A stretch of DNA of 64,000 nucleotides from contig NZ_CM001558.1 of the NCBI RefSeq assembly GCF_000281895.1, positions 1,988,556 through 2,052,555 on the forward strand, given 5' to 3'. The stretch's first letter is position 1; every line of letters starts with the position of its first letter. The notes beneath the pieces are model-generated. The model was not told the origin of the DNA. It saw only the letters and a program-made list of their open reading frames with translations, and ran no database searches. A program made the translations under genes and the position numbers. Below are positions 28,394 to 37,955 of this stretch, piece by piece. The stretch comes from Pseudomonas fluorescens Q2-87 (GTDB taxonomy: Bacteria > Pseudomonadota > Gammaproteobacteria > Pseudomonadales > Pseudomonadaceae).

Positions 28394-28588
28394 ATGCCAA
28401 AAATGAAAACCAAAAGTGGTGCTGCTAAGCGGTTTCTGAAAACTGCTAACGGTATCAAGCACAAGCACGCTTTCAAGAGCCACATCCTGACTAAAATGTC
28501 GACCAAGCGTAAGCGTCAACTGCGCGGTAGCAGCTTGCTGCATCCGTCTGACGTGGCAAAAGTCGAGCGCATGCTGCGCCTTCGTTAA
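28394..28588 (+). CDS. rpmI: 50S ribosomal protein L35
   Basis: 64 residues, basic, with the L35 signature [20 protein letters not shown] and [16 protein letters not shown]. It lies 60 bases after infC and 28 before rplT, the universal infC-rpmI-rplT order. Confidence 0.97.
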   Translation: MPKMKTKSGAAKRFLKTANGIKHKHAFKSHILTKMSTKRKRQLRGSSLLHPSDVAKVERMLRLR

Positions 28589-28616
28589 TTTTAGTCAAGA
28601 ATAGAGGAAGTAACTC

Positions 28617-28973
28617 ATGGCTCGTGTAAAGCGTGGCGTCATTGCCCGTAAGCGTCACAAAAAAATTCTGAAACTTGCTAAAGGCTACTACGGCGCACGC
28701 TCCCGCGTATTCCGTGTTGCCAAGCAAGCGGTAATCAAGGCAGGCCAATACGCCTACCGTGACCGTCGTCAGAAAAAACGTCAGTTCCGCGCTCTGTGGA
28801 TCGCTCGTATCAACGCTGGTGCTCGTGTTAACGGTCTGTCCTACAGCCGTTTCATCGCTGGCCTGAAAAAAGCGTCCATCGAGATCGACCGTAAGGTTCT
28901 GGCTGATCTGGCAGTGAACGAAAAAGCGGCGTTTGCTGCGATTGTCGAGAAAGCTAAAGCCACCTTGGCTTAA
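28617..28973 (+). CDS. rplT: 50S ribosomal protein L20
   Basis: 118 residues of strongly basic helical protein, full length. Signature segments are [20 protein letters not shown] and [23 protein letters not shown]. Besides assembling the 50S subunit, L20 represses its own operon in E. coli; whether the infC-rpmI gap carries an L20 site here is not evident. It is followed by a strong terminator-type hairpin before pheS. Confidence 0.97.
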
Positions 28974-29028
28974 GTACCCCCGGCAGTCACCGGGGTCCAC
29001 CTCTGTGGGCCCAGGTGTCAAACGTCAT

Positions 29029-30099
<1,071 letters not shown>

Positions 30100-30134
30100 G
30101 TCGCGGTCCGTAACGAATCTATTAGGAGAACAGG

Positions 30135-32513
30135 ATGAAATTCAGTGAACAGTGGCTGCGCGGCTGGGTAAGCCCGCAGGTAAGCCGGGACGAGCTGGTT
30201 GCTCGCCTGTCGATGGCCGGTCTTGAGGTCGATAGCGTAACGCCGGCCGCCGGTGAATTCAGCGGCGTGGTGGTGGGCGAGGTGCTGGGCACCGAGCAGC
30301 ACCCGGATGCTGACAAATTGCGGGTTTGCCAGGTCAGCAATGGTACGGAAACCTTCCAGGTAGTCTGCGGCGCACCCAACGTGCGCCCGGGCCTGAAGAT
30401 CCCGTTCGCCATGATCGGTGCCGAACTGCCGGGCGACTTCAAGATCAAGAAAGCCAAGCTGCGTGGCGTCGAGTCTAACGGCATGTTGTGCTCCCAGGCC
30501 GAACTGCAGATCGGCGAAGGCAACGATGGCCTGATGGAGCTGCCGGCCGATGCGCCGGTGGGCCAGGACATTCGTGAATACCTGAACCTGGACGATGCCA
30601 GCATCGAAGTCGACCTGACGCCGAACCGTGGCGACTGCCTGTCCCTGGCCGGTCTGGCCCGTGAAGTCGGCGCGCTGTATGCCGCCCCGGTTGCACGTCC
30701 TGCGGTCGCGACCGTGCCGGCCGTGCACGACGAAGTGCGTTCGGTTGAAGTCCTGGCGCCGGCGGCGTGCCCGCGTTACCTGGGCCGCGTGATCCGTAAC
30801 GTCGATTTGTCCAAGCCGACACCGCTGTGGATGGTCGAGCGCCTGCGCCGCGCCGACGTGCGCAGCATCGATGCCGCTGTCGACATCACCAACTACGTGA
30901 TGCTGGAGCTGGGCCAGCCGCTGCATGCGTTCGATCTCGCCGAAATCAATGGCGGCATCCGCGTACGCATGGCCGAGGAAGGTGAAAAACTGGTCCTGCT
31001 CGACGGCCAGGAAGTGACCCTGCGCAGCGACACGCTGGTAATTGCCGACCATGCTCGCGCACTGGCCATTGCCGGCGTGATGGGTGGCGAGCACAGCGGT
31101 GTCTCCACCACGACCCGTGACGTGTTCCTGGAAAGCGCATTCTTCGACCAGATCGCCGTCGCTGGCAAGGCCCGCTCCTATGGCCTGCACACCGATGCCT
31201 CGCACCGTTACGAGCGTGGCGTGGACTGGCAACTGGCCCGCGAAGCCATGGAGCGCGCCACTGGCCTGCTGCTGGAGATCACCGGTGGCGAAGCCGGCCC
31301 AATCATCGAAACCGTCAGCGAACAACACCTGCCAAAGATTGCACCGGTCACCTTGCGTGCCCAGCGCATCACCCAGATGCTGGGCATGGAAATGGATCCG
31401 GCCGAAGTCGAACGCCTGCTCAGCGCCCTGGGCCTGAACATCAGCGCCGACGGGGCAGGGCAGTGGCGTGTCGAAGTGCCAAGCCATCGCTTCGATATCA
31501 GCCTGGAAGTCGACCTGATCGAAGAACTGGCCCGCCTATATGGTTACAACCGCTTGCCGGTCCGCTACCCGCAAGCGCGCCTGGCGCCGCAGGCCAAGGC
31601 TGAAGCCCGCAGCGACCTGCCGGAGCTGCGCCGCCTGCTGGTGGCCCGTGGGTATCAGGAAGCAATCACCTACAGCTTCATCGATCCGCGTCAGTTCGAA
31701 CTGTTCAACCCGGGAGTCGAGCCGCTGTTGTTGGCCAACCCGATCTCCAACGACATGGCGGCGATGCGCTCGTCCCTGTGGCCAGGCTTGGTCAAGTCGC
31801 TTCAGCACAACCTGAACCGTCAGCAGGATCGCGTGCGCCTGTTCGAAAGCGGCCTGCGTTTCGTTGGTCGGTTGGAAGGTTTGAAGCAGGAGCCGATGCT
31901 GGCCGGTGTCGTCTGCGGCAGTCGTCTGCCGGAAGGTTGGGCACAAGGTCGCGATGTCGTCGACTTCTTCGACGTCAAGGCTGACGTGGAAGCGGTGCTG
32001 GGCTTCGCCGGCGCGCTCGACGCGTTCACTTTCGTACCGGGCAAGCATCCGGCGCTGCACCCGGGGCAGACCGCGCGCATCGAGCGAGATGGGCGTGAAG
32101 TCGGTTATGTCGGTGCCATCCACCCTGAATTGTCGAAAACCCTGGGTCTTGATCGTCCTGTCTTCGTTTTCGAGCTGGTTCTGGCCGAAGTCGCACTGGG
32201 GAAAATGCCGAAATTCCAAGAGTTATCGCGCTTTCCTGAAGTGCGTCGTGACCTGGCGTTGCTGGCTGATCTCGAGGTTGCATCCAGCGCTGTGCTGGAA
32301 GTAATTCGTGAAAATGCAGGCGAATGGCTGACGGACCTCAGGCTATTTGACGTGTATCAGGGTAAAGGCATTGATCCGCATAGAAAAAGCCTTGCAGTCG
32401 GCTTGACCTGGCAGCATCCATCGCGCACTCTTAATGACGATGAGGTGAATACCGCAACGCAAAACATCCTCACCTCGCTCGAAAACAGGTTGAACGCCAC
32501 GTTAAGGAAGTGA
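30135..32513 (+). CDS. pheT: Phenylalanyl-tRNA synthetase beta subunit
   Basis: 792 residues. The N-terminal tRNA-binding (EMAP-like) domain is recognised at VVVGEVLGTEQHPDADKLRVCQV. B3/B4 editing and B5 domains follow (SHRFDISLEVDLIEELARLYGYNRLP), and the C-terminal anticodon domain includes FPEVRRDLALLAD. It is 35 bases after pheS and 3 bases before ihfA. Confidence 0.97.
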   Translation: MKFSEQWLRGWVSPQVSRDELVARLSMAGLEVDSVTPAAGEFSGVVVGEVLGTEQHPDADKLRVCQVSNGTETFQVVCGAPNVRPGLKIPFAMIGAELPGDFKIKKAKLRGVESNGMLCSQAELQIGEGNDGLMELPADAPVGQDIREYLNLDDASIEVDLTPNRGDCLSLAGLAREVGALYAAPVARPAVATVPAVHDEVRSVEVLAPAACPRYLGRVIRNVDLSKPTPLWMVERLRRADVRSIDAAVDITNYVMLELGQPLHAFDLAEINGGIRVRMAEEGEKLVLLDGQEVTLRSDTLVIADHARALAIAGVMGGEHSGVSTTTRDVFLESAFFDQIAVAGKARSYGLHTDASHRYERGVDWQLAREAMERATGLLLEITGGEAGPIIETVSEQHLPKIAPVTLRAQRITQMLGMEMDPAEVERLLSALGLNISADGAGQWRVEVPSHRFDISLEVDLIEELARLYGYNRLPVRYPQARLAPQAKAEARSDLPELRRLLVARGYQEAITYSFIDPRQFELFNPGVEPLLLANPISNDMAAMRSSLWPGLVKSLQHNLNRQQDRVRLFESGLRFVGRLEGLKQEPMLAGVVCGSRLPEGWAQGRDVVDFFDVKADVEAVLGFAGALDAFTFVPGKHPALHPGQTARIERDGREVGYVGAIHPELSKTLGLDRPVFVFELVLAEVALGKMPKFQELSRFPEVRRDLALLADLEVASSAVLEVIRENAGEWLTDLRLFDVYQGKGIDPHRKSLAVGLTWQHPSRTLNDDEVNTATQNILTSLENRLNATLRK

Positions 32514-32516
32514 CGT

Positions 32517-32819
32517 ATGGGGGCTCTGACGAAAGCTGAGATGGCGGAACGTCTGTATGAGGAGCTGGGCCTGAATAAACGGGAGGCCAAAGAATTGGTC
32601 GAACTGTTTTTTGAAGAAATCAGGCACGCTCTCGAGGACAACGAACAGGTGAAATTGTCGGGTTTCGGCAATTTCGACCTTCGGGACAAACGTCAGCGGC
32701 CTGGCCGCAATCCGAAAACGGGAGAAGAAATCCCGATCACGGCTCGCCGTGTGGTCACCTTTCGTCCAGGGCAGAAGTTGAAGGCCCGAGTTGAGGCTTA
32801 TGCTGGAACCAAGTCATAA
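32517..32819 (+). CDS. ihfA: Integration host factor alpha subunit
   Basis: 100 residues, HU/IHF fold. The DNA-bending arm tip is [14 protein letters not shown], with the intercalating proline at residue 66, and [25 protein letters not shown] forms the dimer helices. It works with IhfB in site-specific DNA bending. Position after pheT is conserved in gamma-proteobacteria. It overlaps the following MerR gene by 20 bases. Confidence 0.96.
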   Translation: MGALTKAEMAERLYEELGLNKREAKELVELFFEEIRHALEDNEQVKLSGFGNFDLRDKRQRPGRNPKTGEEIPITARRVVTFRPGQKLKARVEAYAGTKS

Positions 32820-33156
32820 CGACGAACTACCCGTCATCCCGGGCAAACGCTACTTCACCATTGGTGAAGTCAGCGAGCTGTGTGCGGTAAAACCGCACGT
32901 GCTGCGCTATTGGGAGCAGGAGTTTCCTCAACTCAACCCGGTCAAGCGCCGCGGCAACCGCCGGTATTATCAGCGACAAGACGTGCTGATGATCCGGCAG
33001 ATCCGCGCGTTGCTGTACGACCAAGGGTTCACCATCGGCGGCGCGCGCCTGCGCCTCTCCGGTGACGAGGCCAAGGACGACACAACCCAGTACAAACAAA
33101 TGATCCGCCAGATGATCGCCGAGCTTGAAGATGTGCTGGTGGTACTCAAGAAATAA
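32800..33156 (+). CDS. MerR-family regulator downstream of ihfA
   Basis: 118 residues from the ATG at 32800. The MerR helix-turn-helix and wing are clear ([49 protein letters not shown]). The effector part is short, one C-terminal helix with no metal-binding cysteines. This is the small MerR protein always found behind ihfA in Pseudomonas; its targets are not known to me. Confidence 0.88.
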   Translation: MLEPSHNDELPVIPGKRYFTIGEVSELCAVKPHVLRYWEQEFPQLNPVKRRGNRRYYQRQDVLMIRQIRALLYDQGFTIGGARLRLSGDEAKDDTTQYKQMIRQMIAELEDVLVVLKK

Positions 33157-33245
33157 ATTTCTGTTTTAAATACTTCCAGTTTTCAAAAGCTTGCGATATA
33201 TTCCTGAGCGTTCCGCTGAGAAGCGGGACAAGATTCACGCCTAGT

Positions 33246-33322
33246 CGGGGCGTAGCGCAGTCCGGTAGCGCACTAGCATGGGGTGCTAGGGGTCGAGTGT
33301 TCGAATCACTCCGTCCCGACCA
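33246..33322 (+). tRNA. tRNA-Pro(GGG)
   Basis: A 77-base cloverleaf. The acceptor CGGGGCG pairs with CGTCCCG (one G-U), the D-arm is GCGC..GCGC, and the anticodon stem CTAGC/GCTAG encloses loop ATGGGGT with anticodon GGG. The T-arm is GAGTG-TTCGAAT-CACTC, and an encoded CCA closes the molecule. Confidence 0.96.
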
Positions 33323-33338
33323 TATTTTTCAATGACTT

Positions 33339-33366
33339 AGCCCAACTCTAACCAGTTGGGCTTTTT
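33339..33366 (+). terminator. terminator behind tRNA-Pro
   Basis: AGCCCAACT, a 6-base loop, AGTTGGGCT, then TTTT. A perfect 9-bp stem 17 bases after the tRNA. Confidence 0.9.
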
Positions 33367-33500
33367 CATTTTCTTTTTTTAATGACCCGCTGCTATTCCG
33401 ATGCAGCCCTTTCGAGGTCATCGCCGTAGTCAAAAAAGTGGAAACACACTTGAGGCTGTGCCAGCATCCGGACACGAACTTATGGCAAGGAAGCTGAACA

Positions 33501-34016
33501 ATGATGGATGCCCTGGAAGGCACGCCACTCTGGGTTTACGGCGCATTTCTCTTGGTCTGCTACTACGGCTTAAGCGCAAGGAAAACCAGTCGTGAGAGCC
33601 GGCGATCCCTGATCATCACACCGGTTATCCTGGTGATCTGGTCACTCTTTTCCCTCAGCTACGCGGGTCGTGTTGAGCTGACCGTGGGCAGTTGGTTGAC
33701 GGGCATGGTCTTAGGTGGCTTGGCTGCATTTGCGTTATTCCCTCGACGTGGACTGACGTTGGATGAGGAGGGCAAGCACCTGATCGTGCCGGGGACATAT
33801 AAAGTTCTTGGTATCTCGCTTCTCTTTTTTGCCGTGAAATACTTCATCGGTTATCAAGCTGCCGTACATCCAGAACTCTCGGCCACGGTGGAAATGCTCG
33901 TCCTTGCTGGCACCGCTTCAGGGTTTACGGTCGGCTTGTTCTGCGGCCGCTCAGGCGTCTTTTACTCAGCATGGCTTGCACGTCGAGATGGCCATGAAAA
34001 TAAACGTACGGTTTGA
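33501..34016 (+). CDS. DUF6622-like membrane protein
   Basis: 171 residues with five hydrophobic segments (about 10-25, 36-52, 60-80, 100-118, 125-150). AGGAAG stands 8-13 bases before the ATG at 33501. It resembles the DUF6622 family of small inner-membrane proteins (ALEGTPLWVYGAFLLVCYYGL). Its codon use and AT content are slightly higher than its neighbours. Function is unknown. Confidence 0.72.
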   Translation: MMDALEGTPLWVYGAFLLVCYYGLSARKTSRESRRSLIITPVILVIWSLFSLSYAGRVELTVGSWLTGMVLGGLAAFALFPRRGLTLDEEGKHLIVPGTYKVLGISLLFFAVKYFIGYQAAVHPELSATVEMLVLAGTASGFTVGLFCGRSGVFYSAWLARRDGHENKRTV

Positions 34017-34132
34017 TCTCGCTCGTCGATGGCTCGATGCGCGCTTAATCAGGCCACCGGCATGATTGCCTATTCACCATGTTTTGCCGGCCCCGCCGAG
34101 CACCGATGGTTTAACTCAAGAACGCCCAAATA

Positions 34133-34582
34133 ATGTCGATACCCCGTTATCGTGCATTCATGGAGCGGGTGGAGATGTTTGGATATTTGGCAGGCAAGGC
34201 AAAGGCGTTATCAGAGTCTGTTGGAGACAAGGCGCTTTCTGCAAAGGACTCTATCCTGGACTCTGTTGGCGAAGGCAAGCACGCAGCCGCTGATCAAATG
34301 AATAAGTACTGGCCGCAGATCGAACGCGTGCTGGTGGATGGTTTGCTTACCGTCGCGCATGACCGCATAAAAGACGACGAGGTCTTTTTGCTCGTGGCGG
34401 AAAAAGCATTTGAGTTACTGCCTGCCCCTGTACGCCTTATCCTGCCAAGGTCGGTTTTCCTGGCGCAAACTGAGAAGCGCCGTGCGTCTATCGTTGGGAT
34501 GATCGAGTCCAAGCGGGAACAGCGTTTGGCGTTGGAAGGTCCTGCTTCGACCGAAGTCGCGACAAAACCAGCTGATTCGTAA
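34133..34582 (+). CDS. Conserved hypothetical protein
   Basis: 149 residues as drawn. The start is uncertain: ATGs at 34133, 34160 and 34175 are all in frame, and GGAG at 34162-34165 favours the last. No signal peptide; an amphipathic helical N-terminal half (LAGKAKALSESVGDKALSAKDSILDSVGEGKHAAADQ) precedes a more hydrophobic centre (LLPAPVRLILPRSVFL). I do not recognise the family. An intrinsic terminator follows. Confidence 0.62.
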   Translation: MSIPRYRAFMERVEMFGYLAGKAKALSESVGDKALSAKDSILDSVGEGKHAAADQMNKYWPQIERVLVDGLLTVAHDRIKDDEVFLLVAEKAFELLPAPVRLILPRSVFLAQTEKRRASIVGMIESKREQRLALEGPASTEVATKPADS

Positions 34583-34604
34583 CGGTCTAGGAATCAGGTA
34601 GCTG

Positions 34605-34631
34605 AGCCGATCACGATAGATCGGCTTTTTT
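34605..34631 (+). terminator. intrinsic terminator
   Basis: AGCCGATC, loop ACGATA, GATCGGCT followed by a run of T. A perfect 8-bp stem just behind the gene ending at 34582. Confidence 0.88.
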
Positions 34632-34767
34632 GTGCGCGGACAATTCATTACACCACGTCACAAATGAAGTACCCAGCCCCACCTTTATCCCCTCCAGGTA
34701 ACTTCCTAACATCCACTCCATGTCGCCGCTCCGCCATTCCGGCGGGGGGCTCACTGGAGACTTTCCC

Positions 34768-34983
34768 ATGCCTTTCATCAGCGTTCGTATCACCCGCGAT
34801 GGCGTCACCCAGGAGCAGAAAGCCCAGGTGATCGCCGAGATCACCCAGACCATGCAGACGGTGCTCAACAAGGATCCGCACCTGACTCACATCGTCATCG
34901 AGGAAGTCGACACTGACAACTGGGGCTACGCCGGTATCACCACCACCCAGTACCGCAAACACCTGGCGGAGTCGAAATCATGA
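34768..34983 (+). CDS. 4-oxalocrotonate tautomerase family protein
   Basis: 71 residues from the ATG at 34768. The catalytic N-terminal proline follows Met (MPFISVRITRDGVTQEQKAQVI), and the size and beta-alpha-beta pattern fit a 4-OT subunit. Such hexamers shift protons in enol/keto substrates of aromatic breakdown. The stop overlaps the next start (ATGA), which links it to the DsbA-like and SDR genes. The substrate is unknown. Confidence 0.85.
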   Translation: MPFISVRITRDGVTQEQKAQVIAEITQTMQTVLNKDPHLTHIVIEEVDTDNWGYAGITTTQYRKHLAESKS

Positions 34984-35636
34984 CACGCACGGTCAGTATC
35001 GACTTTGTTTCGGATGTGGTGTGCCCCTGGTGTGCACTGGCGGCTACGGCGCTGGACCAGGCGATTAAGAATCTCGCTGGCCAAGTTGTTGTCGACCTGA
35101 CGTTCAAGCCCTTCGAGCTGAACCCGGATATGCCGGCCGAAGGTGAGAACGCGGTCTTGCACATGATGCGCAAGTACGGCCGCAGCGCCGAGCAAGTCGC
35201 TTCGCGCAACGAAATGATCATCGCCCGCGGCGAGGCCATTGGTTTCAAGTTCGATCTGGAAAAACGCAGCCATTTCTACAACACCTTCGATGCCCATCGC
35301 TTGCTGTTGTGGGCGGCGCAAGAGAGGCTTCAGGCCGCGCTGAACAAGCTGCTGATCGAGGCGTATTTCACCGACGGCCAAAACATCAGCGAGCGGGAAA
35401 CCCTGGTGCGCCTGGCCAGCGAGGCGGGGCTTTCTACCGCTGGTGCACGCAAGGTCTTGGCAGAGGGCACGTATGCCATGGAAGTGCGGGAGCTGGAGCG
35501 TTTCTACCATCAGCGGGGGATCGATTCGGTGCCGGCGATGGTGGTGAACGGGCGTCAATTGATCGCTGGATCACAGTCGGTCGAGCAGTACGAAGAAGTC
35601 CTCCGGCAGCTTTCACAAGAGCCCGCCGAAGTCTGA
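34980..35636 (+). CDS. DsbA-family oxidoreductase (FrnE-like)
   Basis: 218 residues without a signal peptide, so cytoplasmic. The thioredoxin-fold active site CPWC is at 15-18 in DFVSDVVCPWCALAA, followed by the helical insertion and the cis-Pro segment DSVPAMVVNGRQLIAGSQ. FrnE-type proteins act as thiol oxidoreductases or cis-trans isomerases of small molecules, which would suit its tautomerase and SDR neighbours. It overlaps the tautomerase by 4 bases. Confidence 0.9.
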   Translation: MTRTVSIDFVSDVVCPWCALAATALDQAIKNLAGQVVVDLTFKPFELNPDMPAEGENAVLHMMRKYGRSAEQVASRNEMIIARGEAIGFKFDLEKRSHFYNTFDAHRLLLWAAQERLQAALNKLLIEAYFTDGQNISERETLVRLASEAGLSTAGARKVLAEGTYAMEVRELERFYHQRGIDSVPAMVVNGRQLIAGSQSVEQYEEVLRQLSQEPAEV

Positions 35637-35679
35637 TTGCACAACTTTCTATCCATTTTTTACTGAGCGAGAAATCATC

Positions 35680-36393
35680 ATGAGCCATTCAAAAAAAGTA
35701 GTTGTTGTAACAGGTGCTTCCCAAGGCCTGGGTGCAGGCATTGTCGAAGGCTTCCGCAAACTGGGTTATCAGGTCGTCGCGACGTCCCGTTCGATCAAAC
35801 CTTCTACCGATCCGGACATCCTCACCGTGGCCGGTGACATCGCCGATCCCGCCACCGCCGAGCGCATCATCCGCGAAGGCGTGGCCCGCTTCGGTCGCAT
35901 CGACACGCTGGTCAACAATGCCGGGGTGTTCCTTGCCAAACCGTTCACCGACTACACCTTGGAAGACTATGTAAACGTCGTGGCCACCAACATGGGCAGC
36001 TTCTTCCACATGTCGCAACAAGCCATCGCGCAGATGGAAAAGCAAGGCGACGGTGGCCACGTGGTCAGCATCACCACCACGCTGGTCGACCATGCTGTAG
36101 AAGGAGTGCCTTCGGTGCTGGCCTCGCTGACGAAGGGCGGCATGAACGCTGCCACCAAGTCGCTGGCCATCGAGTACGCCAAGCGCGGGATCCGGGTCAA
36201 CGCCGTTTCGCCCGGCATCATCAAGACCCCGATGCACAGCGAGGAAACCCACGCCGCGCTGGGCAGCTTGCACCCGGTCGGCCACATGGGTGAAGTCGAG
36301 GACATCGTGGGTGCGGTCCTGTACCTGGACAGCGCGGCTTTTGTTACCGGGGAAATTCTCCACGTCGACGGTGGGCAAAGCGCCGGTCATTGA
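35680..36393 (+). CDS. Short-chain dehydrogenase/reductase lacking the usual Tyr
   Basis: 237 residues, Rossmann fold with the cofactor motif TGASQGLG (11-18) and NNAG (79-82). In the active site, where YxxxK is expected, the sequence reads VLASLTKGG, so the lysine (152) is present but residue 148 is Ala instead of Tyr. It ends with the normal YLDSAAFVTGEILHVDGG. It is 43 bases after the DsbA-like gene and followed by a terminator, the end of a three-gene operon. Activity must be atypical if the missing Tyr is real. Confidence 0.88.
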   Translation: MSHSKKVVVVTGASQGLGAGIVEGFRKLGYQVVATSRSIKPSTDPDILTVAGDIADPATAERIIREGVARFGRIDTLVNNAGVFLAKPFTDYTLEDYVNVVATNMGSFFHMSQQAIAQMEKQGDGGHVVSITTTLVDHAVEGVPSVLASLTKGGMNAATKSLAIEYAKRGIRVNAVSPGIIKTPMHSEETHAALGSLHPVGHMGEVEDIVGAVLYLDSAAFVTGEILHVDGGQSAGH

Positions 36394-36422
36394 TCAGGCT
36401 TCCCCGTTTGGTCGCGGTAACC

Positions 36423-36450
36423 AAGCCCAATCTGCAAGGATTGGGCTTTT
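36423..36450 (+). terminator. terminator behind the SDR gene
   Basis: AGCCCAATC, a 6-base loop, GATTGGGCT and TTTT. A perfect 9-bp stem 30 bases after the SDR stop. Confidence 0.88.
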
Positions 36451-36495
36451 CCATGCCTGGAAAAAATGCCAGGCCGATGGTTGTCGCCGTTGCGA

Positions 36496-36582
36496 TCAGA
36501 AGATGAACTTGAACAAGGCAATGACCACGATCAGGCCGATCAGGAAAATGATACCTACGGTGCCGCCTAGAAATTTCAACAT
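36496..36582 (-). CDS. Small single-helix membrane protein (28 aa)
   Basis: A 28-codon frame from ATG (36582) to TGA. It reads MLKFLGGTVG followed by an uninterrupted hydrophobic stretch and ends ALFKFIF. It has two positive residues flanking one membrane helix of about 18 residues, the usual look of a bacterial single-span small protein. The ribosome site is weak (GAGAG). No neighbouring gene explains the sequence. I do not recognise a named family. Confidence 0.5.
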   Translation of the reverse strand: MLKFLGGTVGIIFLIGLIVVIALFKFIF

Positions 36583-36664
36583 GATAGTGCTCTCATCGGA
36601 TGGGCTTAAATGTCTAGACCACCGTCGACAATGCTCGTTTCGTTGAATATTCGCTCACGACGAA

Positions 36665-36928
36665 TCAGTGAACCGCCCAGGACCTTGGAATGGCGACCTG
36701 ATCGAATTTTGAAACGGTCTTGATCCAATAGCGCCGGTAATCGGTCTGGTCCGGCGCCAGGGGTTTGTGGGTTGACCAGTGGTGCTCCGCCTTCAGGCTC
36801 GCGCGGTACGCTTCCCATTCTTTCTGCTCGGCAACTTCCCTGGCCTTGATCCTGTCATCGAACCAACCCAGGACATACGCTTCGCCCTGATCCGTGCCGT
36901 GTGCTATCAGCAGATAAATTTCTGTCAT
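36665..36928 (-). CDS. Conserved hypothetical protein
   Basis: 87 residues, soluble, rich in aromatics (MTEIYLLIAHGTDQGEAYVLGWFDDRIKAREVAEQKEWEAY in outline). A GGCGGA stands about 10 bases before the ATG. The composition resembles small host-factor type proteins seen singly in Pseudomonas genomes, and I cannot name it. Confidence 0.55.
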   Translation of the reverse strand: MTEIYLLIAHGTDQGEAYVLGWFDDRIKAREVAEQKEWEAYRASLKAEHHWSTHKPLAPDQTDYRRYWIKTVSKFDQVAIPRSWAVH

Positions 36929-37109
36929 TACCTGGTCCGCCGTTCAATCCTGAAACCCAGTTACTGGCCTTATCTGGGTATCGGCCGCTGTTGGATGTTT
37001 TTGAGGGTTATTGATCAGCGGCGTGGTTCGCGGAGCTGGACAAGTCGGCGACAGCCTGACAAAGCCAGATAGTCCAGGGCTGTAACGCGATGGGTCGGCT
37101 GCGTTTCAC

Positions 37110-37787
37110 TCAAGTTTTGGGTTCAGCCACCAGCAACAGCGACTGCGGCACTGGGCTTTGCGGGTGCTGCGGCTCCTGCAGGCCGGCCAGTCGGAAGCCG
37201 GCCATCTCCAGCGCATTGAGCCAACTGGACAAGGTGCGAAAGTACCAGGGCATGGGCTGCCATTGGCCTTGGAACTCGGCGAAGGTTTCTTCTCGCCAGC
37301 CATCCTGGTAGTTGCCCGCCGCCGCGCTCCATGGATGCAGGGTCTGGATCACCAGGGCGCCGCCAGGAGAGAGCAGGGCGTTCATGGCGGCGAGCAGCGG
37401 GATAATGTCCTGGTGGAGCAGGGCGAAGTTGGCGCAAATCAGGTTGTAGTCGCGGCCGACGTCCACCTTGGCCTGGGCCAGTTCATCGTAGTTCGCCACA
37501 TACACTTGGGAAGAGCCTGCCGCCCGCGCGGCGTCGACCAGTGTTGCGTCGCCGTCCACGCCGACCGCTTCGATGGCCCGCTCGGCCAGGGCCCGCAACA
37601 ACCAGCCCTCACCGCAACCCAAGTCGAGCACACGCTCGGGTTGACGGCTCAGCACCGCCAGCAGGATGGCCTGATCGGTCACCTTGACGCGGCTTTCAAG
37701 GGCGCCGGTGCGCACGGCTTCGATCCAGGATTGGGCGTTGTGCTGCCAGCTCTGCACGAGGGCGGATTCGGGGGCGGGCATCGTCAT
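37110..37787 (-). CDS. Class I SAM-dependent methyltransferase
   Basis: 225 residues from the ATG at 37787 (MTMPAPESALVQSWQHNAQSW); the frame is open for 17 more codons. Motif I is VLDLGCGEGWLLRALAE and the acidic strand-2 end is VGVDGD. NLICANFALLHQD and LLSPGGALVIQTLHPW are motifs II/III. The WNNQAQ-like start and HPW segment suit a small-molecule methylase. The substrate is unknown. Confidence 0.85.
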   Translation of the reverse strand: MTMPAPESALVQSWQHNAQSWIEAVRTGALESRVKVTDQAILLAVLSRQPERVLDLGCGEGWLLRALAERAIEAVGVDGDATLVDAARAAGSSQVYVANYDELAQAKVDVGRDYNLICANFALLHQDIIPLLAAMNALLSPGGALVIQTLHPWSAAAGNYQDGWREETFAEFQGQWQPMPWYFRTLSSWLNALEMAGFRLAGLQEPQHPQSPVPQSLLLVAEPKT

Positions 37788-37955
37788 GTCCGGATGGATG
37801 GGTGGAATACAAGGATAGGACAAGTGCGGCCTGGTCACTAACAGTCGACGTGGGTGTCCAGGTTGCGGTGAGCTTGTCCTGCACGATGGACGAGTATCCC
37901 GGCGCTTATGTTGTTCGGTGCAAGAGCCATCCCTGGCCCACGCACGGGCTACAGC

